Of a stretch of DNA of 64,000 bases, positions 35,057-43,723 are shown in pieces (positions within the stretch are counted from its first letter, which is position 1; every line of letters begins with the position of its first letter). Location of the stretch: the NCBI RefSeq assembly GCF_002879865.1, contig NZ_PNXY01000028.1:1-64000 (forward strand). The letters are read 5' to 3'. Origin of the DNA: Paraburkholderia rhynchosiae (GTDB lineage: Bacteria; Pseudomonadota; Gammaproteobacteria; Burkholderiales; Burkholderiaceae). The notes beneath the pieces are model-generated. The model did not search any database. It saw nothing but the letters and a program-made list of their open reading frames with translations, and was not told where the DNA came from. The position numbers were made by a program, and so were the translations under genes.

Positions 35057-35584
35057 TTACGCCGCTGCCGTCAGCAGCACGCCTACTGTTCCCGCCGCGA
35101 TCGCCACACCGTACGGCACCGATCCCACCGATTCGATGGAAGCCACGCCGCCGCCGCGCAACGCCGGATGAACGAGGCTGACAATGTTCCTCACCACCTT
35201 CTTGAACTGCCTGCGGCGCGCGGTCAGTGCCAGCATCCACACGCCGCCGATCACACATGTCGCCAATGCGGCGTGAAAAACCAGCAGCGGTCCAATCCAT
35301 GCGCCTACCATCGCGAGCAGCTTGACGTCGCCGGCAGCCATCCCGCGCAGCAAATAGAACGGCAGAAACAGTGTGAGCCCGACGGCGGCGCCCGTGAGCC
35401 ATGCCACGGCGCCGGCACCGATTCCGTTCAGCCAGCACTGCACGAGCAGCGCGCCTAGCAAACCAGCCGCGACCAGAACATTTGGAATGCGCCGGCATTG
35501 GATGTCCGTGCTTGCGGCAGCGATTACCAACGCAATGACGCAGGGCGCAATCGGTGCTGGCGGTGCATACGCGGGAATGAACAT
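35057..35584 (-). CDS. tadV: prepilin peptidase TadV/CpaA (A24)
   Basis: This 175-aa integral membrane aspartyl protease cleaves Flp, TadE and similar prepilins. Catalytic Asp27 is in STDIQCRRIPN and Asp86 is in GMAAGDVKLL, the GxGD-like site. It is the short form without the methyltransferase domain, as usual for Tad systems. About five membrane segments are visible. It lies 88 bp after the proximal Flp pilin gene. Confidence 0.93.
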   Translation of the reverse strand: MFIPAYAPPAPIAPCVIALVIAAASTDIQCRRIPNVLVAAGLLGALLVQCWLNGIGAGAVAWLTGAAVGLTLFLPFYLLRGMAAGDVKLLAMVGAWIGPLLVFHAALATCVIGGVWMLALTARRRQFKKVVRNIVSLVHPALRGGGVASIESVGSVPYGVAIAAGTVGVLLTAAA

Positions 35585-35635
35585 GACAAGGCCTCGTTGA
35601 TATGCGCAGTGGTCGGTGAAAAGCGGTGATGCGAC

Positions 35636-35662
35636 GGGCGAACCGGAATATGCGGTTCGTCC
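35636..35662 (-). terminator. hairpin after the proximal Flp pilin gene
   Basis: CGAACCG and CGGTTCG pair around a 7-nt loop, extended by GGG/TCC on the outside. It sits 10 bp after the pilin stop and before the peptidase gene. There is no U-run, so it may be a partial terminator or an RNA stabiliser that keeps pilin mRNA more abundant than the rest of the operon. Confidence 0.5.
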
Positions 35663-35672
35663 GCCGCCTCTT

Positions 35673-35855
35673 TCAGGTTCCCGACGTCACATGCCCCGCG
35701 ATATCGGTGAACTTGGCGCTGACTGCATTGGCGAGGGGTCCGAACCCCGCGATGATTGCCGTTGCGATCAGAGCGGCCAGCAGGCCATACTCGATGGCGG
35801 TCACGCCGTTGTCGTCGCGAATGAATGCCCTGGTACTGTTGATAATCGATTGCAT
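35673..35855 (-). CDS. flp: Flp-type pilin (copy 1)
   Basis: This 60-aa prepilin starts at the ATG at 35855, after GGAGAGTC; the open frame reaches further upstream but without a site. A hydrophilic leader ends in FIRDDNG, then the class IVb processing site and mature start VTAIEYGLLAALIATAII with Glu at mature position 5 and the Flp-specific EY pair. It forms the pilus shaft. It is nearly identical in DNA over the core to copy 2 located just upstream. Confidence 0.93.
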   Translation of the reverse strand: MQSIINSTRAFIRDDNGVTAIEYGLLAALIATAIIAGFGPLANAVSAKFTDIAGHVTSGT

Positions 35856-35880
35856 GATTGACTCTCCATTCAACACGCCA

Positions 35881-35908
35881 CAGCCTGATCGGCGTACGCC
35901 GCAGGCTG
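35881..35908. promoter_or_regulatory. nested hairpin in the leader of flp copy 1
   Basis: CAGCCTG and CAGGCTG form a 7-bp outer stem around an internal 12-bp palindrome (CGGCGTACGCCG). It lies between the two pilin genes, 26 bp upstream of the copy 1 start. It could separate or stabilise the two pilin messages. Confidence 0.4.
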
Positions 35909-35926
35909 CGAAAAGGGGAATACAAC

Positions 35927-35953
35927 GGACGAATCGGCACACGCGGCTCGTCC
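35927..35953 (-). terminator. hairpin after flp copy 2
   Basis: GGACGAATCG pairs with CGGCTCGTCC (one mismatch and one wobble) around a 7-nt loop, starting 16 bp after the copy 2 stop. It corresponds in place and in part in sequence to the hairpin after copy 1, so the hairpin seems to have been duplicated together with the pilin. Confidence 0.5.
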
Positions 35954-35969
35954 GCTGTCTCTCGCAGGA

Positions 35970-36143
35970 TTACTTCAGTTGCGTCGCGATCGCGCCGAAC
36001 TTGGTCTGAACCGCCGTGGCGAGGGGGCCGAACCCCGCGATGATTGCCGTTGCGATCAGGGCGGCCATCAGGCCATACTCGATGGCGGTGACGCCGTCTT
36101 CGTCGCGAACAAATGCTTTAGCGCTGTTGATGAACGATTTCAT
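35970..36143 (-). CDS. flp: Flp-type pilin (copy 2)
   Basis: This short 57-aa prepilin reads MKSFINSAKAFVRDEDG, then the cleavage site, then VTAIEYGLMAALIATAIIAG and a C-terminus ending AIATQLK. The ATG at 36143 follows AGGGAGATAAACC. It has the Flp Glu5/Tyr6 pair and differs from copy 1 mainly in the leader and the last ten residues. It is the first gene of the Tad locus, so it is probably the best expressed and the major pilin. Confidence 0.92.
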   Translation of the reverse strand: MKSFINSAKAFVRDEDGVTAIEYGLMAALIATAIIAGFGPLATAVQTKFGAIATQLK

Positions 36144-36468
36144 GGTTTATCTCCCTTAGGATGGCTAACTTAAGTGTCATCGGATAACTACGGTTTGTGT
36201 ACAACGTACTGCATTGCTACGGGTGCTACAGGAAAGAGCGTTCGGACGCTGCGTGAGAGAGCGGCCGAACGGGAGCCGCGAGCGGTTCGCTACTATTTAT
36301 CTGCTGGGGATCGTGCTGGGTGACGCGCTGCGTGAGCGGCAGGCGAAAATCCAGACCCGGCGGCGGCGCATTGAAAATGACAGCCAGACGCGGTACCGAG
36401 AGGCGGCGTGCGATGCGCGCGGCGCACCGAACCCCCCTTCGAATCAGAGTGAATAACCGCATCTTCTA
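36144..36468. other. upstream region of the Tad/flp locus
   Basis: This 325-bp gap separates the first pilin gene from the hypothetical gene at 36469. It must carry the main promoter of the Tad locus on the minus strand. No clear sigma70 or sigma54 element could be fixed. Apart from the pilin ribosome site I see no supported gene or repeat. Confidence 0.4.
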
Positions 36469-36765
36469 CTACTCCTTGTATTCTTCTTTGGCAGCCGGTT
36501 CGTTCTTCTCGCCGCTCTTAGTCGAGCGCATCTGAGAGAGAACCCCCGTCGACATGGATAAGGTCGTTGGCCATGTCGCCGGCTGCGTGAAAACATAAAG
36601 GCAAGGAGTGGGCCAGCTTGATCCGATCCACGAACGCATGGGGCTTGCAGCCGTCCAGTCGCGTTCGGGCAAAGGCAGCCACGGGGAAAACTGACCGACT
36701 TGCTTCAAATCTGCATCATCGGGACAGCAGTGGGGGCACACCTTAATATCGCGCTCTTCGGCCAT
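36469..36765 (-). CDS. doubtful hypothetical protein, 98 aa
   Basis: An ATG at 36765 opens a 98-codon frame starting MAEERDIKVCPHCCPDDADL with a CxxCC-like cysteine cluster, a Trp/Pro-rich middle and a Lys/Glu-rich end. No strong ribosome site precedes it. A second frame over the same stretch ends in a plausible protein-like tail (HVDGGSLSDALD). The region could therefore be a frameshifted remnant rather than a gene. I do not recognise the protein. Confidence 0.3.
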   Translation of the reverse strand: MAEERDIKVCPHCCPDDADLKQVGQFSPWLPLPERDWTAASPMRSWIGSSWPTPCLYVFTQPATWPTTLSMSTGVLSQMRSTKSGEKNEPAAKEEYKE

Positions 36766-36997
36766 GGTCTTGCCGTACAGCCCAAGCTTAGGGATTTAAC
36801 CGAGGCGCATCAGAAATCAGTTTTGCCGCTAGATTAGGGCCGCTTTTTGGCTCCGCGTCGGACCGATCCGTTTCAGCTTTGAAACGTGGGTAGTCCAGGC
36901 ATGTATTTACGGCGGACGTGTGGCGCTTATTTGCGAGTACTGGAGCACTCACATACAAGCTGCAAGGCGAGCGGCGCGCCTAGTCGGCGGGATGCGT

Positions 36998-37297
36998 TCA
37001 ATGAAGTCGTCGAAGAACGATGTCGATGAAGCTCAATATGCACTGCGGCTCTTCATGTGCAAGCACTTCCAAAGTGAGGCCGTCCATCGAGTTTCAATAC
37101 GCGAAACCTGCCGAATGGATCAGCGGGTCACGGTCAGCAAGCGTCACCATTGCGTCATACAGCTCACTCAATATTGCGGGTGGCCATCCCTCGGCCACCG
37201 AGCTGCGCGCGGGCCGTTCGTCCGACGTTCCAGATATCCACGCGGCAAGCGCATGGGTGACGCCTCGCGCCAGACACGTCCACAAAAAGCGTTCCAT
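36998..37297 (-). pseudogene. possible decayed gene with one in-frame TGA
   Basis: Reading leftward from an ATG at 37297 gives a 100-codon frame of protein-like composition (for example ILSELYDAMVTLADRD and EVLAHEEPQCILSFIDIVL), broken by a single TGA at 37094-37096. Both halves look equally coding-like, which suggests a recent nonsense mutation or a remnant. There is no good ribosome site. The surrounding stretch 36766-37311 holds nothing else that I can support apart from the ribosome site of the next gene. Confidence 0.35.
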
Positions 37298-37311
37298 ACA
37301 AGGAAGACATC

Positions 37312-38772
37312 GTGTCTCGTTCAAGACTGTTTGCGCTGTCGGCGATCGCCTCGTCGCTTCTCTTTGCGACGGCCGCACATGCCGCGGTCGATCTCATCGC
37401 GGTCGGCCAGCTTGGCGGCCTCACCGGCGATCTGTCGAAGGAAACGGCCGCGCCGCTGGAGAACGGCGTAGCGGGCAATCTGCTCGGCGGCCTCGGTTCA
37501 GGCATTGCATACGCAGGATGTCATACGTTCGTCGCGGTGCCCGATCGCGGCCCGAATGCGGTGTCGTATAACGCGGCCATCGACGACACCTCGTCGTACA
37601 TCAACCGCTTCCAGACCTTGCGTTTGCGCTTGCAGCCGAGCGCAGCGGGCGCCGCGCTGCCATATTCGCTGACGCCGAAACTGATCGCTACGACGCTGCT
37701 GCATACCTCGGACAAACTTGTCTACGGAACGGGCGCCGCCGCCGGCGTGCCCGATGGCGCTCCCGCGCTCAACGGCCGCAATCACACGTACTACTTCACA
37801 GGTCGCTCGGACAACTTCGACCCGGCGCATCTGTCGACCAATGATCGCAATGCGCGCTTCGATCCCGAAAGCGTTCGCGTGAGCAACGACGGCGAAAGCG
37901 TGTTCATCTCGGATGAGTATGGTCCGTACGTCTATCGTTTCGATCGACGCAGCGGCCGCCGCATCGACACGTACAGGCTCCCCGACACGTTTGCGGTGTC
38001 CACGCTCAGTTCCAGCGGCAACAATGAAATCGCGCAGAACACAGCGGGTCGCGTCGCCAACAAGGGAATGGAAGGTCTCGCGATTTCGCCTGACGGCAAG
38101 ACGCTTTTCGGCGCGATGCAAAGCCCGCTGATCCAGGATGGCGGCACCGACGGCGCATACACACGTATCGTGAAGATCGACGTGCGCACCGGCAAGACCA
38201 CGCAGTTCGCGTATCGGCTTACCAACATCGGCACGACAGCCAAGCCGAAGTACCCGACCATCAGCGACGTGCTTGCCGTGAACGATCACGAACTGCTGGT
38301 GGACGAGCGTGACGGCAAAGGCCTCGGCGACAATTCGACGGCTGTGTTCAAGAAGGTCTTCCATATCGATCTGACGGGCGCACAGGACGTGAGCAACGCC
38401 AGCAGTCAAGCGGGCCTCGCACCTTATGCCGTGCAGAAAGCGCTGTTCCTCGACACGGTCGCGCAACTCACCTCGCACGGCTACAGCGCAAACGACATTC
38501 CGGCGAAGCTTGAAGGCCTTGCATTTGGGCCGGACGTCGTGGTCGGCGGCGTGAAGAAGCACACGCTGTTCATCGCGAACGACAACGACTTCATTGGCAC
38601 CGTCACCGATACGAATCATCCTGCGGGCATCGCCAATCCGAATCAGTTCTTCGTGTTCGCGTGGGACGCGAGCGAACTGCCGGCCTATGTCGCGCAAAAA
38701 CTCGTGGGCGTGGGCAAGGGGCGTGGTCAGGACGAGCACGTCTGCGCACCGGATTACGACGACGATCATTGA
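37312..38772 (+). CDS. secreted esterase-like/phytase-like beta-propeller protein
   Basis: This 486-aa protein begins with a GTG at 37312 after AAGGAAG. A Sec signal peptide ends at AAHAA. The mature part matches the phytase-like (PF13449) propeller family: FVAVPDRGPNAVSYN, ARFDPESVRVSNDGESVFISDEYGPYVYRFD, NKGMEGLAISPDGKTLFGAMQSPL and KLEGLAFGPD. The repeated DE/EG acidic sites are typical of metal-binding blades. The family covers periplasmic or extracellular phosphoesterases; the substrate is not certain. It stands alone. Confidence 0.85.
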   Translation: MSRSRLFALSAIASSLLFATAAHAAVDLIAVGQLGGLTGDLSKETAAPLENGVAGNLLGGLGSGIAYAGCHTFVAVPDRGPNAVSYNAAIDDTSSYINRFQTLRLRLQPSAAGAALPYSLTPKLIATTLLHTSDKLVYGTGAAAGVPDGAPALNGRNHTYYFTGRSDNFDPAHLSTNDRNARFDPESVRVSNDGESVFISDEYGPYVYRFDRRSGRRIDTYRLPDTFAVSTLSSSGNNEIAQNTAGRVANKGMEGLAISPDGKTLFGAMQSPLIQDGGTDGAYTRIVKIDVRTGKTTQFAYRLTNIGTTAKPKYPTISDVLAVNDHELLVDERDGKGLGDNSTAVFKKVFHIDLTGAQDVSNASSQAGLAPYAVQKALFLDTVAQLTSHGYSANDIPAKLEGLAFGPDVVVGGVKKHTLFIANDNDFIGTVTDTNHPAGIANPNQFFVFAWDASELPAYVAQKLVGVGKGRGQDEHVCAPDYDDDH

Positions 38773-38955
38773 CGCGTCCGTTCATCGAGCCACGAGGGCG
38801 CGGTTCGTTCGCGCCTGTGATCTCGTAGCGTCCTCCAACGCGGCGTGCTGCGCGTCGACGCCACAGTGCGCTTATAGATAACCTTATGGGAATCGATTCA
38901 TTCCCATGCCTCGCACTGCCCGGTACGCTGACGCATCAACCGAACGCGAGGATTT

Positions 38956-39960
38956 ATGGCTGTTTCTGCTCCGACATCTTTTTCAACGCGACGGCGCACG
39001 CTGAAGCTGCTGAGCGCCGTGCCCGCGCTTGCCGCGACCGGCGCTTTTCATTCGCAGCGAGCGCACGCCGCTGAACTTGCATCGACCACGCTCGTACTCG
39101 GCGATCAGGCGGGCGGCACACGCGCGCTTGTGGAAGCGGCCAAGGTGCTTGAGGGTGCGCCTTACGCTTTTCGCTGGGCCAACTTCCAGGGCGCGGCGCC
39201 GCTCTTCGAGGCGCAACGCGCGGGCGCCGTCGATCTCGCGCCAGCAGGCGATTTGCCGGTGCTCGCGGCGGCAGTCGGCGATCCGACTTTGAAGATCGTT
39301 GCGACGCGGGTGGGCTCGGGCGCCCAACTCGGCATCCTGGTCGCGCCGAATTCGACGATACGCAATGTTGCCGAGCTAAAAGGGCGCACGGTGTTCGTCT
39401 CATCGGCGCGCGGCAGCATTTCGCAATTCCAGTTGTATGGCGCGCTTGCCGAAGCGGGACTTTCAAAAGAAGACGTGACGGTGCGCTTTATCTTGCCCGT
39501 CGATGCGTTCGCCGCCTTCGCTTCGGGATCGATTGAAGTGTGGGCGACGTTCGATCCTTACTACGGCATTGCTGTACAACGCGGCGCTCGCATTCTGCGC
39601 GACGGCACGGGCATCAATAGTGGCTTGGGTTTTATCACGGCGTCGGGTGCGTCGCTTGCGAACCCAGGCAAGCGCGCGGCAATCGCGGACGTTCTGCTAA
39701 GGCTGCAACGCGCCGGCGACTGGGCGCTCGCGAACCCGGATGCCTATGCACAGATCTACGCCACACTGACGCGTTCTCCACTCGACGCCGCAAAAACCAT
39801 CACGCGGCGCGCGGCGCTGAAACAGCACTTTATCAACGAGGCCGACATTGCCGTGCTTCAGAAAGTGGCCGACAGTGCGAACCGCGACGCGATTTTGCCG
39901 CGTCGTATCGATGTTCGCGCGATCTGCGAGACGCATGTTGCTCAACACGTGAGCGGTTAG
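38956..39960 (+). CDS. ABC transporter substrate-binding protein, aliphatic sulfonate (SsuA) type
   Basis: This 334-aa protein has a twin-arginine-like signal (STRRRTLKLLS, then the cleavage site AHAAE) and an SsuA/TauA-type binding fold: LVLGDQAGGTRALVEAAK, then FQGAAPLFEAQRAGAVDLAPAGD, and VFVSSARGSISQFQLYGAL. The start at 38956 follows GCGAGGATTT. No permease or ATPase gene is adjacent, so it is an orphan that must use a transporter encoded elsewhere. The haloacid dehalogenase gene 187 bp downstream could belong to the same substrate theme, but that is only proximity. Confidence 0.88.
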   Translation: MAVSAPTSFSTRRRTLKLLSAVPALAATGAFHSQRAHAAELASTTLVLGDQAGGTRALVEAAKVLEGAPYAFRWANFQGAAPLFEAQRAGAVDLAPAGDLPVLAAAVGDPTLKIVATRVGSGAQLGILVAPNSTIRNVAELKGRTVFVSSARGSISQFQLYGALAEAGLSKEDVTVRFILPVDAFAAFASGSIEVWATFDPYYGIAVQRGARILRDGTGINSGLGFITASGASLANPGKRAAIADVLLRLQRAGDWALANPDAYAQIYATLTRSPLDAAKTITRRAALKQHFINEADIAVLQKVADSANRDAILPRRIDVRAICETHVAQHVSG

Positions 39961-40147
39961 CATGCCTCACTGCGGCAAGTGCACGTCCTCGATTAATTCC
40001 GCTTTCACTGCACGAACCCTGCGATCGACCGGCGAGAATCACGAAGCATTGTAGAGCCCTAAGATTCATGGCGATTCTGTTTGTCGTCGGTACGCGCGGG
40101 TTAACCTACACTGTGCCTTTGATCCGCGAAAAACAGAGGAGAGTGCA

Positions 40148-40867
40148 ATGCGATTGACTGACTTCGACACGCTGACGTTCGACTGCTACGGCACGCTGAT
40201 CGACTGGGAAACGGGCATCTTCGAAGGCTTGCGGCCGCTTCTCGAACGCGTCGGGCAAACGCTCACGCGTGACGAGGTGCTCGAGGCGCATGCACGGCAC
40301 GAGTCGTCGCAACAGAACTACACGCCTTATCGGCGATATCAGGAGTTATTGCCGATCGTCTATAAGCGTCTGGCAGAAGAGTGGCATGTGCCGTACACGC
40401 TCGCCGGCTGTGCGGCCTACGGCAAATCCATTCAGAACTGGCCTGCATTCGACGATTCAGCCGCGGCGTTGCAGTACCTGAAGCAGCACTACAAGCTGGT
40501 TATTCTTTCGAATGTGGACAATGAAAGTTTCAGCTATAGCAATGCAAAATTGCAGGTGGAATTCGACGCGATCTTCACTGCGGAAGATATCGGTTCCTAT
40601 AAGCCGTCGCCGCGCAATTTCGAGTACATGCTTGAGAAGCTGGGCGAACGCGGCATTGGCAAGGAAAAGATTCTGCACACGGCAGAAAGTCTCTTTCACG
40701 ATCACAAGCCCGCGAATGAGTTCGGGCTTGCGTCGTGCTGGATTTATCGCCGGCACGCCAGGCAGGGCTTCGGCGCGACGATGGACCCGGGCTCCCAGCC
40801 GAAGATCGACTTTCGCTTTAACAGCATGGCCGAACTGGTGGAAGCCCATCGCAACGCTTTGGCGTAA
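40148..40867 (+). CDS. haloacid dehalogenase, type II (HAD superfamily)
   Basis: This 239-aa cytoplasmic hydrolase carries the nucleophile Asp12 in TFDCYGTLIDWE, motif II Ser in ILSNVDNES, and motif III Lys in YKPSPRNFEYM. These are all features of L-2-haloacid dehalogenases, and the alpha-helical cap lies between. Real substrates may be other 2-substituted acids or phosphates. The ATG at 40148 follows AGAGGAGAG. It converges with gabD, leaving 15 bp between stops. A relative lies at 63389. Confidence 0.9.
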   Translation: MRLTDFDTLTFDCYGTLIDWETGIFEGLRPLLERVGQTLTRDEVLEAHARHESSQQNYTPYRRYQELLPIVYKRLAEEWHVPYTLAGCAAYGKSIQNWPAFDDSAAALQYLKQHYKLVILSNVDNESFSYSNAKLQVEFDAIFTAEDIGSYKPSPRNFEYMLEKLGERGIGKEKILHTAESLFHDHKPANEFGLASCWIYRRHARQGFGATMDPGSQPKIDFRFNSMAELVEAHRNALA

Positions 40868-40882
40868 CGCGAGCCTGACGGC

Positions 40883-42358
40883 TTATTGATCGAAGCCGCC
40901 CTGGCACAGGTATTTGATCGACAGATAATCGTCGAGCCCGTACTTCGAGCCTTCGCGGCCGTAGCCCGATTCCTTTACGCCGCCGAACGGCGCCGCTTCG
41001 CTCGACACCGCGCCCTCGTTGATACCGATCACACCTGCTTCGAGCTGGCTGGCGACCCGATCGATACGCCGCACGTCCTGCGTATAGAAGTATGCGGCGA
41101 GGCCAAACGGCGTGTCGTTCGCGAGACGCAGCGCTTCTGCTTCGTCGTTAAAGCGAAACAGCGGCGCGACCGGTCCAAACGTTTCTTCGCAACACACGAG
41201 CATGTTGTCTTGGGCGTCGGTCAGCACGGTCGGCGCGTAGTAGTTCGGGCCGAGTTCCGTTAGACGTTTTCCGCCAGTCAGCACTTTTGCCCCTTGTTTT
41301 ACGGCGTCTTCTACGTGACGCGCGATTTTATCGATCGCGCGCTCGTTGATCATCGGGCCGATCTGCGCGTCGGGGTCCGTTGCAGGCGCCACCTTCAATG
41401 CCGCCACGCGTTTTGCGAGCAGATCGGCGAAACGCGCATAGACGCCGGCTTGCACATACACGCGATTCGGGCACACACAGGTCTGCCCGCCGTTGCGGAA
41501 CTTCGCTGCGATCAGACCTGTGACGGCGGCGTCGAGATCGGCGTCGTCGAATACGATAAACGGCGCGTTGCCGCCCAGTTCCAGCGAGAGTTTTTTCAAC
41601 GTGGCCGCAGATTCACGCGCGAGATGCTTGCCGACCGGCGTCGAACCGGTGAACGTGATCTTGCGCACGCGTGCATCGGCGAGCCAATCGGCCACCGCTT
41701 CAATGCCTTGTTCGCGCGAAGCCGACAGCATGTTCAGCACGCCATCGGGCAAGCCGGCTTCCTGCGCCAACGCGGCGAGTGCGAGCGCGGTCAGCGGCGT
41801 ATCTTCCGCGGGCTTGGCGATCACCGTGCAACCGGCCGCGAGTGCTGGCGCGATCTTGCGCGCGATCATCGCGAGCGGGAAATTCCACGGCGTAATCGCG
41901 GCCACGATGCCGATGGGCTCCTTCACCGCGCTCATGCGCTTGCCGCGCTGCTGCTGCGGAATGATGTCGCCATAGATGCGGGTCGCTTCGTCAGCGAACC
42001 ACGCAACGTACGACGCGCCATACGCAACTTCACCGCGGCTTTCCGCAAGCGGCTTGCCTTGTTCCGTCGACATCAGCTTCGCGAGGTCTTCGGTATTCGC
42101 GACGATCAGTGCGTGCCAGCGGCGCAGGATCTCAGCGCGCTCGCGCGGCAGCCTGGCGCGCCACGCAGGCAGCGCGCGGGACGCGGCGTCGGTGGCGGCG
42201 CGCGCGTCGGCTGCGCTGCTGTTCGCGACTTCGACGATCGTGTCGCCGGTCGCGGGATTGATGACGGCGAAGCGCGCGCCGTTCGCGGCGGCGATCCATT
42301 GGCCGTCGATGAAATTGAGCGGCCGGATCAGTTCATTGCGCGTCAATGCGAGAGACAT
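40883..42358 (-). CDS. gabD: NAD(P)-dependent succinate-semialdehyde dehydrogenase
   Basis: This 491-aa class of aldehyde dehydrogenase matches GabD closely: ITPWNFPLAMIARKIAPALAAG, general base Glu260 in LELGGNAPF, nucleophile Cys294 in GGQTCVCPNR, and the GabD-type end GYGREGSKYGLDDYLSIKYLC. It oxidises succinate semialdehyde (and perhaps glutarate semialdehyde) to the acid at the end of GABA breakdown. The ATG at 42358 follows CAAGGAGCAACGC. No GABA aminotransferase is adjacent, although a class III aminotransferase lies at 57974. Confidence 0.92.
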   Translation of the reverse strand: MSLALTRNELIRPLNFIDGQWIAAANGARFAVINPATGDTIVEVANSSAADARAATDAASRALPAWRARLPRERAEILRRWHALIVANTEDLAKLMSTEQGKPLAESRGEVAYGASYVAWFADEATRIYGDIIPQQQRGKRMSAVKEPIGIVAAITPWNFPLAMIARKIAPALAAGCTVIAKPAEDTPLTALALAALAQEAGLPDGVLNMLSASREQGIEAVADWLADARVRKITFTGSTPVGKHLARESAATLKKLSLELGGNAPFIVFDDADLDAAVTGLIAAKFRNGGQTCVCPNRVYVQAGVYARFADLLAKRVAALKVAPATDPDAQIGPMINERAIDKIARHVEDAVKQGAKVLTGGKRLTELGPNYYAPTVLTDAQDNMLVCCEETFGPVAPLFRFNDEAEALRLANDTPFGLAAYFYTQDVRRIDRVASQLEAGVIGINEGAVSSEAAPFGGVKESGYGREGSKYGLDDYLSIKYLCQGGFDQ

Positions 42359-42533
42359 TGCGTTGCTCCTTGGGTTGCCTTTTGACGAGGTCAGGCGTGC
42401 GGTGTCGTTCAGTAAACCGATGCTACGCGTGTCGCGCAGTCAATGAATCGCCTCAAAATGCGGCCCGCGATGTGCGTATGGTTTTTTTCGGCCCGCCACA
42501 GCATATTCTGCTAAATGCGCCGCGAAGTTAGCG

Positions 42534-43550
42534 TCAGCGTCTGCGGCACGGTCCCGTCGATGCGCGCACGACGAGCTGAGGCGGCGGGCCGATCACCATT
42601 GAGGGTTGCCGCTCGGGCGCCTGAATCAGGCGAATGAGACTCTCGATCGACAACTCGGCAATCTCCGCGGTTTGAATCGCGACGGTGGTCAGCGCGGGGT
42701 GCACCTGGTGCGCGAGTTGAATGTCGGTGATGCCGATAACGGATACGTCATCGGGCACCGCGCGGCCCAGCGTGATCAAGGCCTGGGCCGCGCCGATTGC
42801 GAGCAGATCGTTGGTCGCGAAGATCGCGGTGACGAATGGCCGTACCGCCATGAGCTGCATGCACGCGGCGTAGCCGGCGTCGATCGAGTCGCGAATCTGC
42901 AGCACCGCAGCAGTATCCGCTTCCACGCCGGCGGCGCGCATCGTCGCACGGAAACCATTGGAGCGCGCGTCCTGCAAACCGCCGCAGCCATCGCCGATCA
43001 GAAGACCCACCTCGCGATGGCCGAGCTCGAGCAGATGCTGCGCGGCAAGCTCGCCGGCGCGTGCGAAGTCCACGGCGATGCATGGCAGTTCAGGCGGCGT
43101 CTCAGGGTGTTCCCACATGGCCAGCAGAATCGGCGCGCTATGCGTGGCCGACGCGCACAGGTCGTTGATCGCGATGTCCGTATTCATCACGAGCACGCCG
43201 TCGGCCAACGTGCCCGCGATCTGGTTCAGATACGCGCGGCCGATCTCGGCGTCGTCGTCGGTATTGCAGACCATCAGGAAGTAGCCGGCTTTACGCGCCG
43301 CGCGTTCGGCGGCCAGCACGAACTCGGGATAGAACGGGTTCGATATGTTCGACAGCATCAACGCCAGTGTCGACGAGCGGCCCTCGGCCAACGCGCGCGC
43401 GTTCAGATTCGGCCGGTAGCCGAGATCGGCAATCGCCTTCAACACACGTTCCGCTGTTTCTGGGCGGACTTTCTCGCGATTGCGCAGCACGTTCGAGACA
43501 GTGGCGGCGGTAACGTGCGCGCGTTTCGCCACTTCGGACAATGTGACCAT
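42534..43550 (-). CDS. LacI-family transcriptional regulator, probable galactan regulator
   Basis: This 338-aa repressor has the LacI helix-turn-helix and hinge (TLSEVAKRAHVTAATVSNVL, then YRPNLNARALAEGRSSTLA) and a sugar-binding core with LMLSNISNPFYPEFVLAAE and GVLVMNTD. The ATG at 43550 follows AAAGAAGA. It is divergent from the galactan transport and hydrolysis operon. Two near-identical LacI-type operators lie in the 205-bp gap. The inferred inducer is a galactose-containing oligosaccharide. Confidence 0.93.
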   Translation of the reverse strand: MVTLSEVAKRAHVTAATVSNVLRNREKVRPETAERVLKAIADLGYRPNLNARALAEGRSSTLALMLSNISNPFYPEFVLAAERAARKAGYFLMVCNTDDDAEIGRAYLNQIAGTLADGVLVMNTDIAINDLCASATHSAPILLAMWEHPETPPELPCIAVDFARAGELAAQHLLELGHREVGLLIGDGCGGLQDARSNGFRATMRAAGVEADTAAVLQIRDSIDAGYAACMQLMAVRPFVTAIFATNDLLAIGAAQALITLGRAVPDDVSVIGITDIQLAHQVHPALTTVAIQTAEIAELSIESLIRLIQAPERQPSMVIGPPPQLVVRASTGPCRRR

Positions 43551-43668
43551 TCTTCTTTATCCCAAATTCAGGGAGCGCGCTTCAAATGTTGCAAGACGCG
43601 GGCGACGTTGATAACTTGCTGAAAACACATCCGGAGACACTCATCATGACTTTTGTCACCGACCTCGA

Positions 43669-43684
43669 ATTTAAGCGATTAAAT
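43669..43684. promoter_or_regulatory. LacI-type operator 1
   Basis: ATTTAAGCGATTAAAT is a near-palindrome with half-site ATTTAA and a GCGA centre, of the form bound by LacI/GalR proteins. Its centre is 55 bp from the second copy, close to five helical turns, so one tetramer or two dimers could bind on the same face. Confidence 0.75.
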
Positions 43685-43723
43685 GCCTGCTGCACAAGAG
43701 CCGGGCGTTTATTTTTCTGCGCA

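Noticed and set aside
35881..35908. Hairpin between pilin genes as a riboswitch
   Set aside because: It is a simple nested palindrome without the multi-helix layout of any known riboswitch class; a processing or stability element is more likely.
37094..37096. In-frame TGA read as selenocysteine, tempting because selD is present
   Set aside because: No hairpin of SECIS type was looked for by computation, no selA/selB/selC is visible, and SelD itself uses Cys. SelD plus MnmH explains selenium use here. A nonsense mutation in a decayed gene is simpler.
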